Shown piece by piece: positions 9,472 to 18,113 of a stretch of DNA of 64,000 bases. Both the position numbers and the translations under genes were made by a program. This DNA is from Paraburkholderia dinghuensis (GTDB lineage: Bacteria > Pseudomonadota > Gammaproteobacteria > Burkholderiales > Burkholderiaceae), in NCBI RefSeq assembly GCF_003837865.1, contig NZ_RQIS01000003.1, positions 1 to 64,000 of the forward strand, read 5' to 3'. Positions within the stretch are counted from its first letter, which is position 1. The number at the start of each line of letters is the position of its first letter. Below the pieces are notes generated by a model. It saw nothing but the letters and a program-made list of their open reading frames with translations. It was not told where the DNA came from and searched no databases.

Positions 9472-9485
9472 TTAATGTGCATCAA
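9472..9485 (-). promoter_or_regulatory. FNR/Anr-type binding site upstream of ubiU
   Basis: TTAATGTGCATCAA matches the FNR consensus TTGAT-N4-ATCAA at nine of ten positions. It sits in the AT-rich upstream zone of ubiU. Binding of an Anr/FNR or Dnr-type activator here would fit an anaerobic quinone pathway. The distance to the ubiU start codon (about 400 bases) implies a long leader or a second promoter, so the link is inferred. Confidence 0.55.
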
Positions 9486-9891
9486 TTTTTTAAATTGGTA
9501 TGCCTGTTCTCAAGGACTAGGCAATCGGGATTATTGCGGGGGGGATCGACCCGGTTTATTGTCTTTGAACGCCGTGTTGCCGCCCATGCATTACCAGCGA
9601 ATCACCACGAATCCACCAGAACGCGAAATAACCCTCGATGTATGAGGGATTTTGAAAATCTGGCTTGTCCCGCGACGAACACCGTCTTCCGCGAATCGCT
9701 TCGCGCCTGGCGCTCAGGCGTGGTCCGATGGACGATCGGAGTGGTTTGCTCAGGGGCGCCGCGAGCAGTGCGGGGCGACTGTCGGGCAGAGCGTTCCGAT
9801 GCGGAACTGGCGAGGGTTGATGACTTGACACGCGCAGTCGCCAGCACGGTCTTTCACTGATGAGCGACCACGTAAGCGGATGAGCTGTAAT

Positions 9892-9922
9892 TGTCTCGAC
9901 CGGAGACAGTCCGAATCGGACT
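9892..9922. repeat. two adjoining inverted repeats before the Imm33-like gene
   Basis: TGTCTC-N5-GAGACA (9892-9908) is followed directly by AGTCCG-AAT-CGGACT (9908-9922), sharing one base. They lie about 120 bases upstream of the Imm33-like start and just before an AT-rich segment. They could be regulator sites or a structured transcript end; no U-tract follows, so a simple terminator is unlikely. Confidence 0.45.
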
Positions 9923-10040
9923 TATAAACATATATCACCTCTAAATCAGACCTCGGTAGTCGATGCGAACTCGGCAAACGGGAAAGTATGGCTCTGTGTG
10001 GAGCGTCGGTGTCTTTTGACTTTATGAATAGAGTTCAGTG

Positions 10041-10415
10041 ATGAAAAATAAATCAGACACATTGGAAGATCTGCAGAAGGAAACGTGTCGCAAGTATGAT
10101 CTGTCGGCGATTGCGCCCGAAGGAACGGTGGCGGTTGCGCTCGACACGATCGGCAAATTCCCGATCTATGGTGAGCGCGTGGCGCTAAAGGACGGGGAAG
10201 AAGTGAGCTGGTTCTTCCACTGCAAGAGTTTCTTCAGCAAGGTTGATTCTTACAAGTCCGTGCAGACGGAGCAGCTGAAGGATATTCTTCCTGCTGCTTC
10301 GAAATTTCTCGGGCTGCCTCACGGCTCCGGTTTTGTTCTGGATGCCGAAGGAAATGAACAGGTTTGGGCGATTCAAAATGGTGCGATGGGGGTGAGGGTG
10401 CAATCGCACATCTGA
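10041..10415 (+). CDS. Imm33-like immunity-domain protein (orphan)
   Basis: 124 residues. The middle and end follow the Imm33-like (DUF2185-related) pattern: VALDTIGKFPIYGERV, then a Trp-containing strand SWFFHCK, then LGLPHGSGFVLD and a final EQVWAIQ. Such proteins neutralise secreted polymorphic toxins in their own cytoplasm. No toxin, VgrG or contact-dependent secretion gene is adjacent, so this may be an orphan immunity gene guarding against neighbours, or a domain with another role. ATG at 10041 is chosen; a GTG one codon earlier is possible. The assignment is from pattern recall and is moderate. Confidence 0.5.
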   Translation: MKNKSDTLEDLQKETCRKYDLSAIAPEGTVAVALDTIGKFPIYGERVALKDGEEVSWFFHCKSFFSKVDSYKSVQTEQLKDILPAASKFLGLPHGSGFVLDAEGNEQVWAIQNGAMGVRVQSHI

Positions 10416-10491
10416 ATCACCTCGAGCGACGTGGTGGCCACGCACGCGACGAACGACGCCACGCCAGACGTCTTCGCGAAATTGACGATGC

Positions 10492-11574
10492 TCACGCGAG
10501 CGACCGATGCGCCAGCGCAATCGCCCGGCGCAGGTCTTCCACATACCGCTCCGGCTGCTCCCACGCTGCGAAGTGCCCGCCGTTGTCGTGCTCGATGAAT
10601 TCCTGAACGTTGACGAACCGCGAAGCGAACCCGCGCGGTGCGAGCTTGATGTCGTGCGCAAACGCGCTGAGTACAGTGGCCGTCTGCACGTACGGCGCCG
10701 GCAGCGCGAACTCGACGTACGGTGCGAAGGACGTCCCGATCGTCCCCGTGAACCAGTAGGCGCTAATCCAGGTTAGCAGATCGTCCTCGGAGAATGGAGT
10801 GTCCGACCAGCTCCGCAGCTTCTCGACGAGCCACGCGGCAAGACCTGCCGGCGAATCCGCGAGAGCAGGCGCGATGGTATGTGGTTTCGTCGACTGCTGC
10901 GCGATGTACGCACCCTCCGTCCGTTGCCAGACCGCTACTGAATCGAGGTAGCGGAGCGCCTCCTGGTCCAGTGTCGACCGGTCCGCGAACACCGCGTGCA
11001 ATGGTGAGATGTTCGTCAGATGCAGTGCCCCGATCCGGTCCGGATGCATTACAGCGAGCTGTTCTGCGACGTCCGCCCCGAAGTCGCCGGCCGAGACCAC
11101 GTAACGGTCGTGCCCGAGCGATTGCATCGCGTCGGCGACGAGCGATGCCATGACAACACTCGTCATCCCCGGCTTCGTCAGCTCGTAGGCGAACGGGAAC
11201 CCAGGCAGAGCCGGTACGACGACATGTACATCATCGAGCCGGGATAGCACGCGCTCAAACCGAAGCACCGAATCGGGCCACCCGTGTAACAGGACCACGA
11301 CCGGAGCGTCGGCAAGCACCGCGCGTTGATGCACGACGCGAAGCGCACGATCACCGGCGCCAACCGACTCCCACGGCAAGTTGAGGATGCGGGCCTCGTG
11401 AGTTCGCCAGTTGTAACGATGACGCCAAAACTCGAGCAGATCGGCGAGAAAGTCAGCATCGGTCCCGCGTTCCCAACCGACACCTCGCGGAAGTCCTGGC
11501 CGTCGCGTTGCCGCGAGCCGTCTGTGCAGATCGCCAAGAGCGGCATCGGAAATGGGGCGAAGAGGAAGTGACAT
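10492..11574 (-). CDS. epoxide hydrolase (EHN-type alpha/beta hydrolase)
   Basis: 360 residues. An N-terminal epoxide hydrolase region comes first (residues ~1-100, including WRTHEARILNLP), then the alpha/beta-hydrolase core: HGWPDS oxyanion motif, the nucleophile turn AGDFGAD with its aspartate, and a late histidine in DNGGHFAAWEQPE. This architecture opens epoxides to diols. The start ATG at 11574 lies inside one of two matching operator sites and has no usual ribosome-binding site, so translation may be leaderless or weak. The divergent tetR gene is only 62 bases away, pointing to direct repression and induction by a substrate. The physiological substrate is unknown. Confidence 0.8.
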   Translation of the reverse strand: MSLPLRPISDAALGDLHRRLAATRRPGLPRGVGWERGTDADFLADLLEFWRHRYNWRTHEARILNLPWESVGAGDRALRVVHQRAVLADAPVVVLLHGWPDSVLRFERVLSRLDDVHVVVPALPGFPFAYELTKPGMTSVVMASLVADAMQSLGHDRYVVSAGDFGADVAEQLAVMHPDRIGALHLTNISPLHAVFADRSTLDQEALRYLDSVAVWQRTEGAYIAQQSTKPHTIAPALADSPAGLAAWLVEKLRSWSDTPFSEDDLLTWISAYWFTGTIGTSFAPYVEFALPAPYVQTATVLSAFAHDIKLAPRGFASRFVNVQEFIEHDNGGHFAAWEQPERYVEDLRRAIALAHRSLA

Positions 11575-11592
11575 GTGTACGACGATACACAT
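11573..11592. promoter_or_regulatory. operator 1 of the TetR regulator
   Basis: A perfect inverted repeat, ATGTGTA-N6-TACACAT, covering the start codon of the epoxide hydrolase gene. The same arms recur 25 bases away in operator 2. Binding would block transcription start and translation initiation of the hydrolase. Confidence 0.7.
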
Positions 11593-11597
11593 AAATC

Positions 11598-11617
11598 ATG
11601 TGTACAGCAATACACAT
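11598..11617. promoter_or_regulatory. operator 2 of the TetR regulator
   Basis: The same arms, ATGTGTA-N6-TACACAT, with a different spacer (CAGCAA against CGACGA in operator 1). It is centred 25 bases from operator 1, about two and a half helical turns, and lies 20 bases before the tetR start at 11637, fitting autorepression. Confidence 0.7.
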
Positions 11618-11636
11618 TTTTGTATTCGCGTGTACC

Positions 11637-12242
11637 ATGGCCGAAAAAGGCGATATGGCTAGCGTGAAAACGAAAACTGCACGACCGAAGGACGCTGTGC
11701 GAACCCGCGAGCGCATTCTTGCTGCGGCACGGCGCGAGTTCGCCCGAGTCGGATTCGCGGGGGCCAAGGTCCGCGACATCGCAGTATCGGCGAATGTGTC
11801 ACCCAATCTCATCACCCGATATTTCGGCGGCAAGGACGGGCTTTTTGTGGCTGCGGCCGAGGTCCATCTGAAGCTCGAGACGCTGTCCGACGGCCCGCGC
11901 GAGTCAATCGGGCGTCGGATGGCAGAGGGCATCGTCACCCGGTGGACGACGATGGAAGGACAAGATCCGCTCCTCGTACTGCTGCGCGCCGCAGGCGAAC
12001 GCCGCGAAGCTGCTGAGACCCTGGCGAAGTTCCTCGACGAAGAGTCGCTCGAACCGTTCCGGCAGCAGTTGCTCCGCTATGGCATGACGGACAACGAGGC
12101 CACTGCTCGTGCTCGTGCCGTCGACATTTTCGTCCTCGGGATTTCCGCGCGGCTTCGTGTGCTCCGCGACGACCTCGGCGACACCGACGCATTGAAGCAG
12201 TGGATCGGAGCCACTATCCAGCGGTTGGTGGACGGAACGTAG
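11637..12242 (+). CDS. TetR-family transcriptional repressor
   Basis: 201 residues. The N-terminal helix-turn-helix is clear: RERILAAARREFARVGF followed by KVRDIAVSANVSPNLITRYFGGKDGLF (about residues 22-67). The C-terminal ligand domain is of the TetR_C type used for small hydrophobic inducers. ATG at 11637 is preferred; an ATG at 11598 is in frame but lies inside operator 2. It is divergent from the epoxide hydrolase, with two identical-arm operators between them, so it very likely controls both genes. Confidence 0.85.
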   Translation: MAEKGDMASVKTKTARPKDAVRTRERILAAARREFARVGFAGAKVRDIAVSANVSPNLITRYFGGKDGLFVAAAEVHLKLETLSDGPRESIGRRMAEGIVTRWTTMEGQDPLLVLLRAAGERREAAETLAKFLDEESLEPFRQQLLRYGMTDNEATARARAVDIFVLGISARLRVLRDDLGDTDALKQWIGATIQRLVDGT

Positions 12243-12351
12243 AGCACGGTCGCCCTGGCCGACATCGTTAAGGGTTATTCGATGTCCGCCCTCATTCACA
12301 TTGCTATGAGCGTGCAGCGACGCGTGCGGGCAGCCGTGACGGTCGGCTTAC

Positions 12352-12726
12352 TCAACGCTTGGGGCGAGAAAATATGTTGACGAGATTCCCGTCGGGGTCG
12401 CGCAGCAAGAGCGAGCGATTGCCCCACGGCATTAACGTCGCCGGCATCACGATGTTTGTCCCGGACGCATTCATCCGTTCGAACACCGCGTCAACGTCCT
12501 CCACTTCGAACTCCAGAATCGCCGATTGATTTGCAGCCGCAGTGGCCGCACCGACATTGAAAAGCTCGATCAGACGCTCAGACGAAATCGCAAGCGTCGC
12601 TCCTTCGAGCCGCATTTCGGCGAATCCATCGGCCGGACGTACAGCCTCGATACCGAAAAGCCTTTGATAGAACTCCACCAACCCATCGATATCCCGGGTA
12701 ACAACACGAACCGATGCGAACTTCAT
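12352..12726 (-). CDS. VOC-family (glyoxalase/bleomycin-resistance fold) protein
   Basis: 124 residues. It begins MKFASVRVVTRDIDGLVEFYQRLFG, a complete vicinal-oxygen-chelate pattern, and ends with LLRDPDGNLVNIFS, which carries the usual second-half glutamate/asparagine region. A strong ribosome-binding site GAGGAG precedes ATG at 12726. Such small VOC proteins bind a metal and act on or bind small electrophiles; the substrate is not visible. It lies 32 bases after the YafY-type regulator on the same strand, so the regulator probably senses or controls the same stress. Confidence 0.75.
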   Translation of the reverse strand: MKFASVRVVTRDIDGLVEFYQRLFGIEAVRPADGFAEMRLEGATLAISSERLIELFNVGAATAAANQSAILEFEVEDVDAVFERMNASGTNIVMPATLMPWGNRSLLLRDPDGNLVNIFSRPKR

Positions 12727-12758
12727 TTTGAGCTCCTCGCCAAGAAAGGAAGCTCAGT

Positions 12759-13481
12759 CTAATGGTCGATGCTGTCAGATTCTGGCAGTATTGTGCGGCT
12801 GGCGACGCGATTGAGCCTACGCCACTCACGAAGCAGCGTTGACCGCCTTTTGGGGTAGCGCTCCTCCAACTGCTCGACGTTCGAGATCCGGTCCGAACGG
12901 AAATTCCGAAAATCGGCTCGAAGCTCGCACCAACACATCAGGACTCGCGCCTGGTCGAAATACACCAATGCAAAGGGCCAAACGACACGCTGCGAGCGAA
13001 TACCACTGGCGTCCACGTATGTAATATTGAGCTTCTGCTCTTCTCGGACTGCGGCACGCAGGAGGTCAGGCGAGACTTTGTGGGCAGCTCTCTCCAACGG
13101 CGCGCCGACTAGCAGCGAAGACTCCTCCAGTTCGCGCCGCAGTTCAATGGGCAGTATGGCGGCTATCTTCGCAAGCGCGCTCAGCGCACCGGACGATAGC
13201 GTCTTGTCGCAGCGATCGGCCACCCAGCGCATGCCAAGAACCAGGGCGTCGAGTTCCTCTGAGCGAAACATCATGGGCGGCAGCATGAAACCCGGTTTCA
13301 TAACGTAACCAACGCCCGGTTCCCCCTCGATCATTGCTCCTTGCGCCTGCAAACTGGCGATGTCCCGGTATAGCGTGCGGATGCTCACGCCGAGCTCCTC
13401 GGCCAGGGCTTGGCCACGCACGGGACGTCGATAACGACGTAACACTTGCAGGAGATGAAGGAGACGTTCGGAGCGCGACAT
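12759..13481 (-). CDS. YafY-type regulator (HTH plus WYL domain)
   Basis: 240 residues. The N-terminal helix-turn-helix covers about residues 5-60 with QALAEELGVSIRTLYRDIASL. The middle and C-terminal parts form a WYL domain; the core motif is degenerate (NITYVDASG then VVWPFALVYFDQ). These proteins are DNA-binding regulators that respond to a small ligand. It is placed directly before the VOC gene with a short gap, the usual VOC-YafY pairing. Start ATG at 13481. Confidence 0.8.
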   Translation of the reverse strand: MSRSERLLHLLQVLRRYRRPVRGQALAEELGVSIRTLYRDIASLQAQGAMIEGEPGVGYVMKPGFMLPPMMFRSEELDALVLGMRWVADRCDKTLSSGALSALAKIAAILPIELRRELEESSLLVGAPLERAAHKVSPDLLRAAVREEQKLNITYVDASGIRSQRVVWPFALVYFDQARVLMCWCELRADFRNFRSDRISNVEQLEERYPKRRSTLLREWRRLNRVASRTILPESDSIDH

Positions 13482-14357
13482 ACGTGAATCCTGATATCAA
13501 CACTGAAGCAAATCGACGACGCTATCGGTTACTTCAAGTCGAATGCAATAGGTCGCGTCCAGAGAGGCATTGCATTGTTGACGATCTATGCGGCTCTGTC
13601 GAACGTCTCAATCTGGCCGACAGCGCACCGCGACCGAGCACGACGATCATCCCGGGGTGTGCGCCTCATGCAGAACTTCAAGTCAAAGAGCGCCTGCGCC
13701 CTTTCAGTACTGCCACTATGCCTCGCTGCCCACGTTACCTTGAGGCCAGTTCAAAAGGCTGCTCAGGACGGCCGAAGCTGTTCCAGCAGGCCGGCGCGCA
13801 GGCTAGTCCGACGAGTGCTTTACGAATGTCGGCTCGATTTCTTACGAACACTGACGCTCGATACTCATGCCGGAAACGGCCGCTCATGTCGGTAGCGGCT
13901 ATGGTTCCTTTAACGCTAGCGCTACCAATTCGGTGTTGGCTGAATGTTGCCGGGCTTGTATGAGCAGTTTTGCTCCGCGGCAGCGCGATATCCTGCCATT
14001 GGCAGCCCGCAGAGGCGTGCCAAAAAAGACTAGGTAAACCCCGCATGGCGGCTTTTTCACCAGCAAATTAACATTTGATAACGTTAAGGTTAACGTTCGT
14101 CGGCTGCTTCGAGTTCAAAGTCGCAACAGGGGCAAATACCGACTAGATCAGAGCACCGCGGTGAATGCATGCCGCATCGGCGAATCGCTTGCTAACGACG
14201 GTGAAAGCGTCATGTCACCGTCGCTGCAGTGTCTGGACGTGCGAAGTCGAAGACAGCGTAGTTCGACGGTCGATAACGAAGCTCCGGCCGTGAACCGCAA
14301 AACGTGTCCGCCCCAAAGAAAAAATAGCCCATTTGAACTGTCTGGGTAACGACCGCA
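13482..14357. other. long gene-poor stretch before the antitoxin gene
   Basis: About 880 bases. Frames on both strands are short, overlapping and without family motifs. A minus-strand frame at 13735-14046 is the best of them but is not supported. A perfect palindrome lies at 14080-14097. The sequence looks like decayed or intergenic DNA within the accessory block. Confidence 0.35.
14080..14097. repeat. 18-bp palindrome, candidate operator
   Basis: Perfect inverted repeat AACGTTAA-GG-TTAACGTT in an AT-rich pocket of an otherwise GC-rich area. The size and symmetry fit a dimeric regulator site, possibly of MerR type, but no regulator gene is next to it. Confidence 0.45.
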
Positions 14358-14591
14358 ATGCAAAAGAGAGTATCGAAGGCCATTTTCAAGTCCAAAGCAT
14401 GCGAACTGTTCCGGCAGGTGGAGATGCAGGGAGAGAGCATCGTCGTCACGGACCGGGGGCAGCCCACCATCGAAATCAGGCCTTACCGCCACAAGCAGAA
14501 GGACCCGCTTAAGCTGCTGCGTGCTTCGATCGTGCGTTTCGACATGAGGCGCTCGTCTGTTCCGGTGGCGTTGGAGCAGGACTACCGATGA
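14358..14591 (+). CDS. Phd/YefM-type antitoxin
   Basis: 77 residues. The Phd/YefM pattern is complete: KAIFKSKACELFRQVEMQGESIVVTDRG followed by PTIEIRPYR, then the linker DPLKLLRAS that binds the toxin in VapC-linked antitoxins. It would bind DNA to repress its own operon and wrap around a PIN-domain toxin. Its stop overlaps ATG of the downstream frame (ATGA at 14588), the usual coupling of antitoxin and toxin. The toxin is broken (next entry), leaving a solitary antitoxin. Confidence 0.75.
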   Translation: MQKRVSKAIFKSKACELFRQVEMQGESIVVTDRGQPTIEIRPYRHKQKDPLKLLRASIVRFDMRRSSVPVALEQDYR

Positions 14592-14937
14592 TCACACCTG
14601 CGCCAGTGTGCTGGTTGAGCAGGCAGAAGGCGTTAGCCGAGGCCGCACGCGATGCGATAGATCGGGAACCCGATGGCGGTGAGGTCCTGATCTCGACGAT
14701 CGGCGGGTTCGAAATCGCGGTGCTGGTCAATGACGGCGGACTCGCACCGTCTGGACGCGCGGAACCGGGGCTCTCGGCGGTCGTGTCAATGGAGGGCGCA
14801 CGGATCTCGGTTGGACGCCGCGATCGCGTTTGCGCGCGATCACCCCGTCGCTCGAGCGGACATCGCATCAGAGGATGATCGTCACCACTGTCCGCACCTT
14901 TGACTTCACCGATTCGCTTCAATCCACGATCGGGTAG
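14588..14937 (+). pseudogene. frameshifted VapC-type PIN toxin
   Basis: The remains of a PIN-domain toxin can be followed across three frames. Frame 1 from 14588 reads CWLSRQKALAEAARDAID and VLISTIGGFEIAVLV. Frame 2 from about 14811 reads LDAAIAFARDHP. Frame 3 from 14872 reads RMIVTTVRTFD to a stop at 14937. These are the expected successive blocks of VapC. At least two frameshifts separate them, and the first catalytic aspartate (normally in an LDTH motif near residue 5) is replaced. It should be inactive. Confidence 0.7.
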
Positions 14938-15062
14938 GCACCGTATCCATGCACTGCCGCCGTCACACGAACACGTCACCGAAGCGAGGCGTGAACGACA
15001 AACCTCGATGCCTGGAAGAACCACGCGCCGCCAAAGGCTGATTCCGACATTCCGGAGACCCA

Positions 15063-16715
15063 ATGCTTGACAACTTCACCATTCGCGGTGGCCTGACGCT
15101 GGTCATCAGCGTTTTCGTTGCGTTTCTGCTGACCGTGATCGGCGTCGGCTACGGTGCGCTCAAGCTCACGAGTAGCGGGCTGGAGGACATCCGGCACCGC
15201 GCGTCCATGCTGGAGCAACTGAGGGGCAGCTCTGAACAGCTTCTTCAGGTGCGGCTGGCGCTCAGCAGTTACGAGACGCTCTTCAGCGCCGGCAAGCAGA
15301 GCGACGGGCTTCTTCCGGCGGCGCACGCGGTGCTGGAACAATCCACGGCTGCGTTCCGCAGTTACGCAAATGGACCTTTTGCCAGCGACGAGGAAGGGCG
15401 GCTTGTTCAGGCCGTAGAGCAGGCACGCGCCGCGCTCGTCGACCGCGCGATCGAGCCGGAATTCAAGGCGCTCAAGGACTACGACTTCAACACCTTCCAC
15501 ACTATCCAGGGCGAAACGGCGAGCACCTACTACGCGGACTACGCCAAGGCGTTCGACGCGCTCAAGCAGTTGCAGACCGTCGAAAGTCAACGCGAGGCCG
15601 AAACATCGGAGCAGCGTTTGCGCATCTCGACGCTGCTGTTCGGTGCGATCGGCGCAATTGGCGTCGTGGTCGGGATGATGGCGCGAGTGGGCCTGTCAGC
15701 GGCGGTGGTCAATCCAGTGAACCGGACGATCTCCCACTTTCGCAGCATCGCTGCGGGTGACCTGACGATCTCAGTCGGGTCACGCTCGCGCAATGAAATG
15801 GGCCAGCTGCTGTCGGCGCTCACGCAGATGCGCGATGGTCTGGTCGATACGGTGTCGAAGGTGCGCGGCAGCACGGACGCGATCACCATTGGCGCGAATG
15901 AGATTGCCTCGGGCAATGCCGACCTCTCAAGCCGTACCGAGCAGCAAGCCGCGGCGCTTCAGCAGACGGCGGCGAGTATGGAACAGCTATCCGCGACCGT
16001 GAAGCAGAACACCGACAACGCGAAACAGGCGAGCCGCCTCGCGCAGGGCGCGCTGGAGACGGTGACGCGCGGCGGCAACGTCGTGACTCGCGTGACGGAG
16101 ACGATGGACGGCATCACGGACTCGTCGCGCAAGGTCACGGAGATCATCGGCATGATCGAAGGCATCGCTTTCCAGACCAACATCCTCGCCTTGAACGCCG
16201 CGGTCGAGGCGGCCCGTGCGGGTGAGCAGGGGCGCGGCTTCGCGGTGGTCGCATCGGAAGTGCGCAGCCTCGCGCAGCGCTCGGGCGCGGCTGCGAAGGA
16301 AATCAAGGAACTGATCGGCGACTCGGCCGCGAAGGTGGAAGAGGGTGCGTCGCTCGTTGGAGAAGCGCGCAGGACGATGCAGGAGGCGATGGAGTCGGTG
16401 GGCCGGGTGAGCGGCATCATGAGCGAGATCGAAGCCGCCGCGCTGGAACAAAGCGTCGGCATCGATGAGGTCAACAAGGCGATCACCCAGATCGATGAAG
16501 TCACCCAGCACAATGCCGCGCTCGTCGAAGAAGCCGCGATGGCAGCGAAATCGCTGCAAGCGCAGGCGGATGTTCTGCGGGGTGCGGTGGCGGTGTTCCG
16601 CATCGATCAGGAGGGTTCATCAACGGACGCAGCGCAAAACGGAAGTTCGGCTGCGGGTGGGACTCAATATGGCCGTCCGAAAGCGGGCGGCCGCCTCGCG
16701 CTGGCAATCCGCTAG
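15063..16715 (+). CDS. methyl-accepting chemotaxis protein
   Basis: 550 residues. A first membrane segment spans about residues 9-31, followed by a periplasmic four-helix ligand domain to about 185. A second membrane segment (about 190-215) is followed by a HAMP linker and then the cytoplasmic signalling domain. The signalling hairpin tip [20 protein letters not shown] is complete and the methylation helices look intact, so it should couple to CheA/CheW. There is no C-terminal CheR-docking pentapeptide; the protein ends GGRLALAIR. The ligand is not known. It is a lone gene among accessory genes. Confidence 0.9.
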   Translation: MLDNFTIRGGLTLVISVFVAFLLTVIGVGYGALKLTSSGLEDIRHRASMLEQLRGSSEQLLQVRLALSSYETLFSAGKQSDGLLPAAHAVLEQSTAAFRSYANGPFASDEEGRLVQAVEQARAALVDRAIEPEFKALKDYDFNTFHTIQGETASTYYADYAKAFDALKQLQTVESQREAETSEQRLRISTLLFGAIGAIGVVVGMMARVGLSAAVVNPVNRTISHFRSIAAGDLTISVGSRSRNEMGQLLSALTQMRDGLVDTVSKVRGSTDAITIGANEIASGNADLSSRTEQQAAALQQTAASMEQLSATVKQNTDNAKQASRLAQGALETVTRGGNVVTRVTETMDGITDSSRKVTEIIGMIEGIAFQTNILALNAAVEAARAGEQGRGFAVVASEVRSLAQRSGAAAKEIKELIGDSAAKVEEGASLVGEARRTMQEAMESVGRVSGIMSEIEAAALEQSVGIDEVNKAITQIDEVTQHNAALVEEAAMAAKSLQAQADVLRGAVAVFRIDQEGSSTDAAQNGSSAAGGTQYGRPKAGGRLALAIR

Positions 16716-17055
16716 TTCCGTTCCGTTTTCCACAGCGCGTTCGGTTTCGACCGCGCTGGTCATGCGTGCGCGCATCATGCTGGCGATGGCGGACCAGGAA
16801 CTCAACAGTTCGATCGCGCGTTATCTGCAGGCGGCGCATGCCAGTGGGCTCGTGGATATCTTCGACTCGGCGCGCATCGAGTGATAACCGGAATGTTGAC
16901 CTGCGTTTCTACGCAATACAAAGCTTTTGTCTTTCAGGGCCCGGCGTGCCTCGGGTTTCACTGGGACTAGCAGCCGTAAAGCAGGCATCCGCGGGCGGCG
17001 GCAATCGGCCGACTTCCGCCCCACGCAATCGGCCGTAGCCGACCCAGTTGCGATA
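16716..17055. other. spacer between chemoreceptor and IS481-type element
   Basis: About 340 bases. A 40-residue frame starting at ATG 16762 and ending at 16884 (MRARIMLAMADQEL to SARIE) has gene-like codon use. It is too short to identify and could be the stub of a displaced gene. Nothing else was seen. Confidence 0.3.
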
Positions 17056-18074
17056 TGTATGGTCCCAGTGAGTCATGGTGCATTCTTCAGTCTTGAACAA
17101 GAGAACGCACTATGGCAATCCGCATACATGGCAGCGCCCGAACAACGCCGCGCATTCGCGCAGAACTGCAAATAGCCACTGGCTCCAATCGGGCTTTGGC
17201 AAAGCGCTACGGAATCAATGTCAAGACAGTCGCCAAATGGCGTAGCCGAAGTTCAGTTCAGGATCAGCCGATGGGGCCACGCGACAGAGGTAGCCGGAAT
17301 CTGCATCCTGACCAGGAGCGGCAGGTCGTCGAACTGCGCCGGCGGGGCCGCTTACCTTTGGATGACCTGATGGGCCACCTGCTGGAGCAAGCGCCGACGC
17401 TCAGCCGCAGTGCGCTGTACCGGTGCCTGCAGCGTCACGGAATCAGTCGTTTGCCGACAACGCAGAATCGCCCCACGCGAGGCAAGTTTGAAGACACGCC
17501 AATTGGCTTTGTGCATATCGACAGTGCCGAGATGAAGATCGCAGGCGGCAAACAGCACATGTTTGTCGCCGTCGACCGGGTCGCCAAATTCACCCATGTC
17601 GCCTTCTTTGACCGGGCGACCAAAGCCAATGGTGCCCAGTTTATGAGGCAGGTGATTAACGCATTCCCCTACCGGATCCATACCGTGCTCACAGACAACG
17701 GCGTGGCCTTCACGGAGCAGGAGCGCTATCGAGGCGGCGTGACCCATGCAGGGATTGGTCACATCTTCGAGCGTGTTTGCTTTGCCAACGGAATCAAGCA
17801 AAAACGTACCAAGCCCTACCATGCGTGGACCAATGGCATGGTTGAGCGCATGAATCGCACGATCAAGGACGCAACCATCAAGGCGTACGAATACAGCAGC
17901 ATGGAGCAACTACGCACACACGTGCTGGCCTTCGTGCAGAGCTACAACTTCGGCAAACATCTGAAGGCATTGCGGTGGAAAACGCCATTCAGAGCTATAT
18001 GTGACGCGTGGTCGAAAGACCCGAATCGCTTTAAACTTCATCCGCACCATCTCACTGCGGGACTGAACACCTAG
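17056..18074 (+). mobile_element. IS481-family insertion sequence
   Basis: The element is about 1.0 kb with one transposase gene. The ends share imperfect inverted repeats: left TGTATGGTCCC, AGTGAG, ATGGTGC; right (reverse strand, from about 18069) TGTTCAGTCCC, AGTGAG, ATGGTGC. A CTAG tetranucleotide, the core of the target known for IS481, overlaps the transposase stop at the right edge. No matching target duplication is visible on the left, so the exact ends are uncertain. Confidence 0.65.
17112..18074 (+). CDS. IS481-family transposase
   Basis: 320 residues. An N-terminal helix-turn-helix region (ALAKRYGINVKTVAKWR) is followed by an rve-type integrase core. The catalytic aspartates are in VHIDSAEMK and TDNGVAF, and the glutamate in NGMVERMNRTIKD. 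The gene is open throughout, so the transposase could be active. It lies inside imperfect terminal repeats and separates the chemoreceptor from the HxlR/OYE pair. Confidence 0.85.
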   Translation: MAIRIHGSARTTPRIRAELQIATGSNRALAKRYGINVKTVAKWRSRSSVQDQPMGPRDRGSRNLHPDQERQVVELRRRGRLPLDDLMGHLLEQAPTLSRSALYRCLQRHGISRLPTTQNRPTRGKFEDTPIGFVHIDSAEMKIAGGKQHMFVAVDRVAKFTHVAFFDRATKANGAQFMRQVINAFPYRIHTVLTDNGVAFTEQERYRGGVTHAGIGHIFERVCFANGIKQKRTKPYHAWTNGMVERMNRTIKDATIKAYEYSSMEQLRTHVLAFVQSYNFGKHLKALRWKTPFRAICDAWSKDPNRFKLHPHHLTAGLNT

Positions 18075-18113
18075 ATAGGTAACTATCTCGATAGCAATTC
18101 GGCGCTCGTCGCT

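Larger units (their letters stand above)
9075..10040. other. regulatory/intergenic stretch between ubiU and the Imm33-like gene
   Basis: Nearly 1 kb without a supported gene. Contents seen: the FNR-like box at 9472-9485, an AT-rich block around 9486-9500, and two adjoining inverted repeats at 9892-9922. Several overlapping short frames exist on both strands but none resembles a known family. Confidence 0.4.

Noticed and set aside
13735..14046. 103-codon minus-strand frame
   Set aside because: No recognisable motif, no good ribosome-binding site, and gene-poor surroundings.
17040..18090. target-site duplication of the IS481-type element
   Set aside because: CTAG is present at the right edge but no matching copy stands at the left end.
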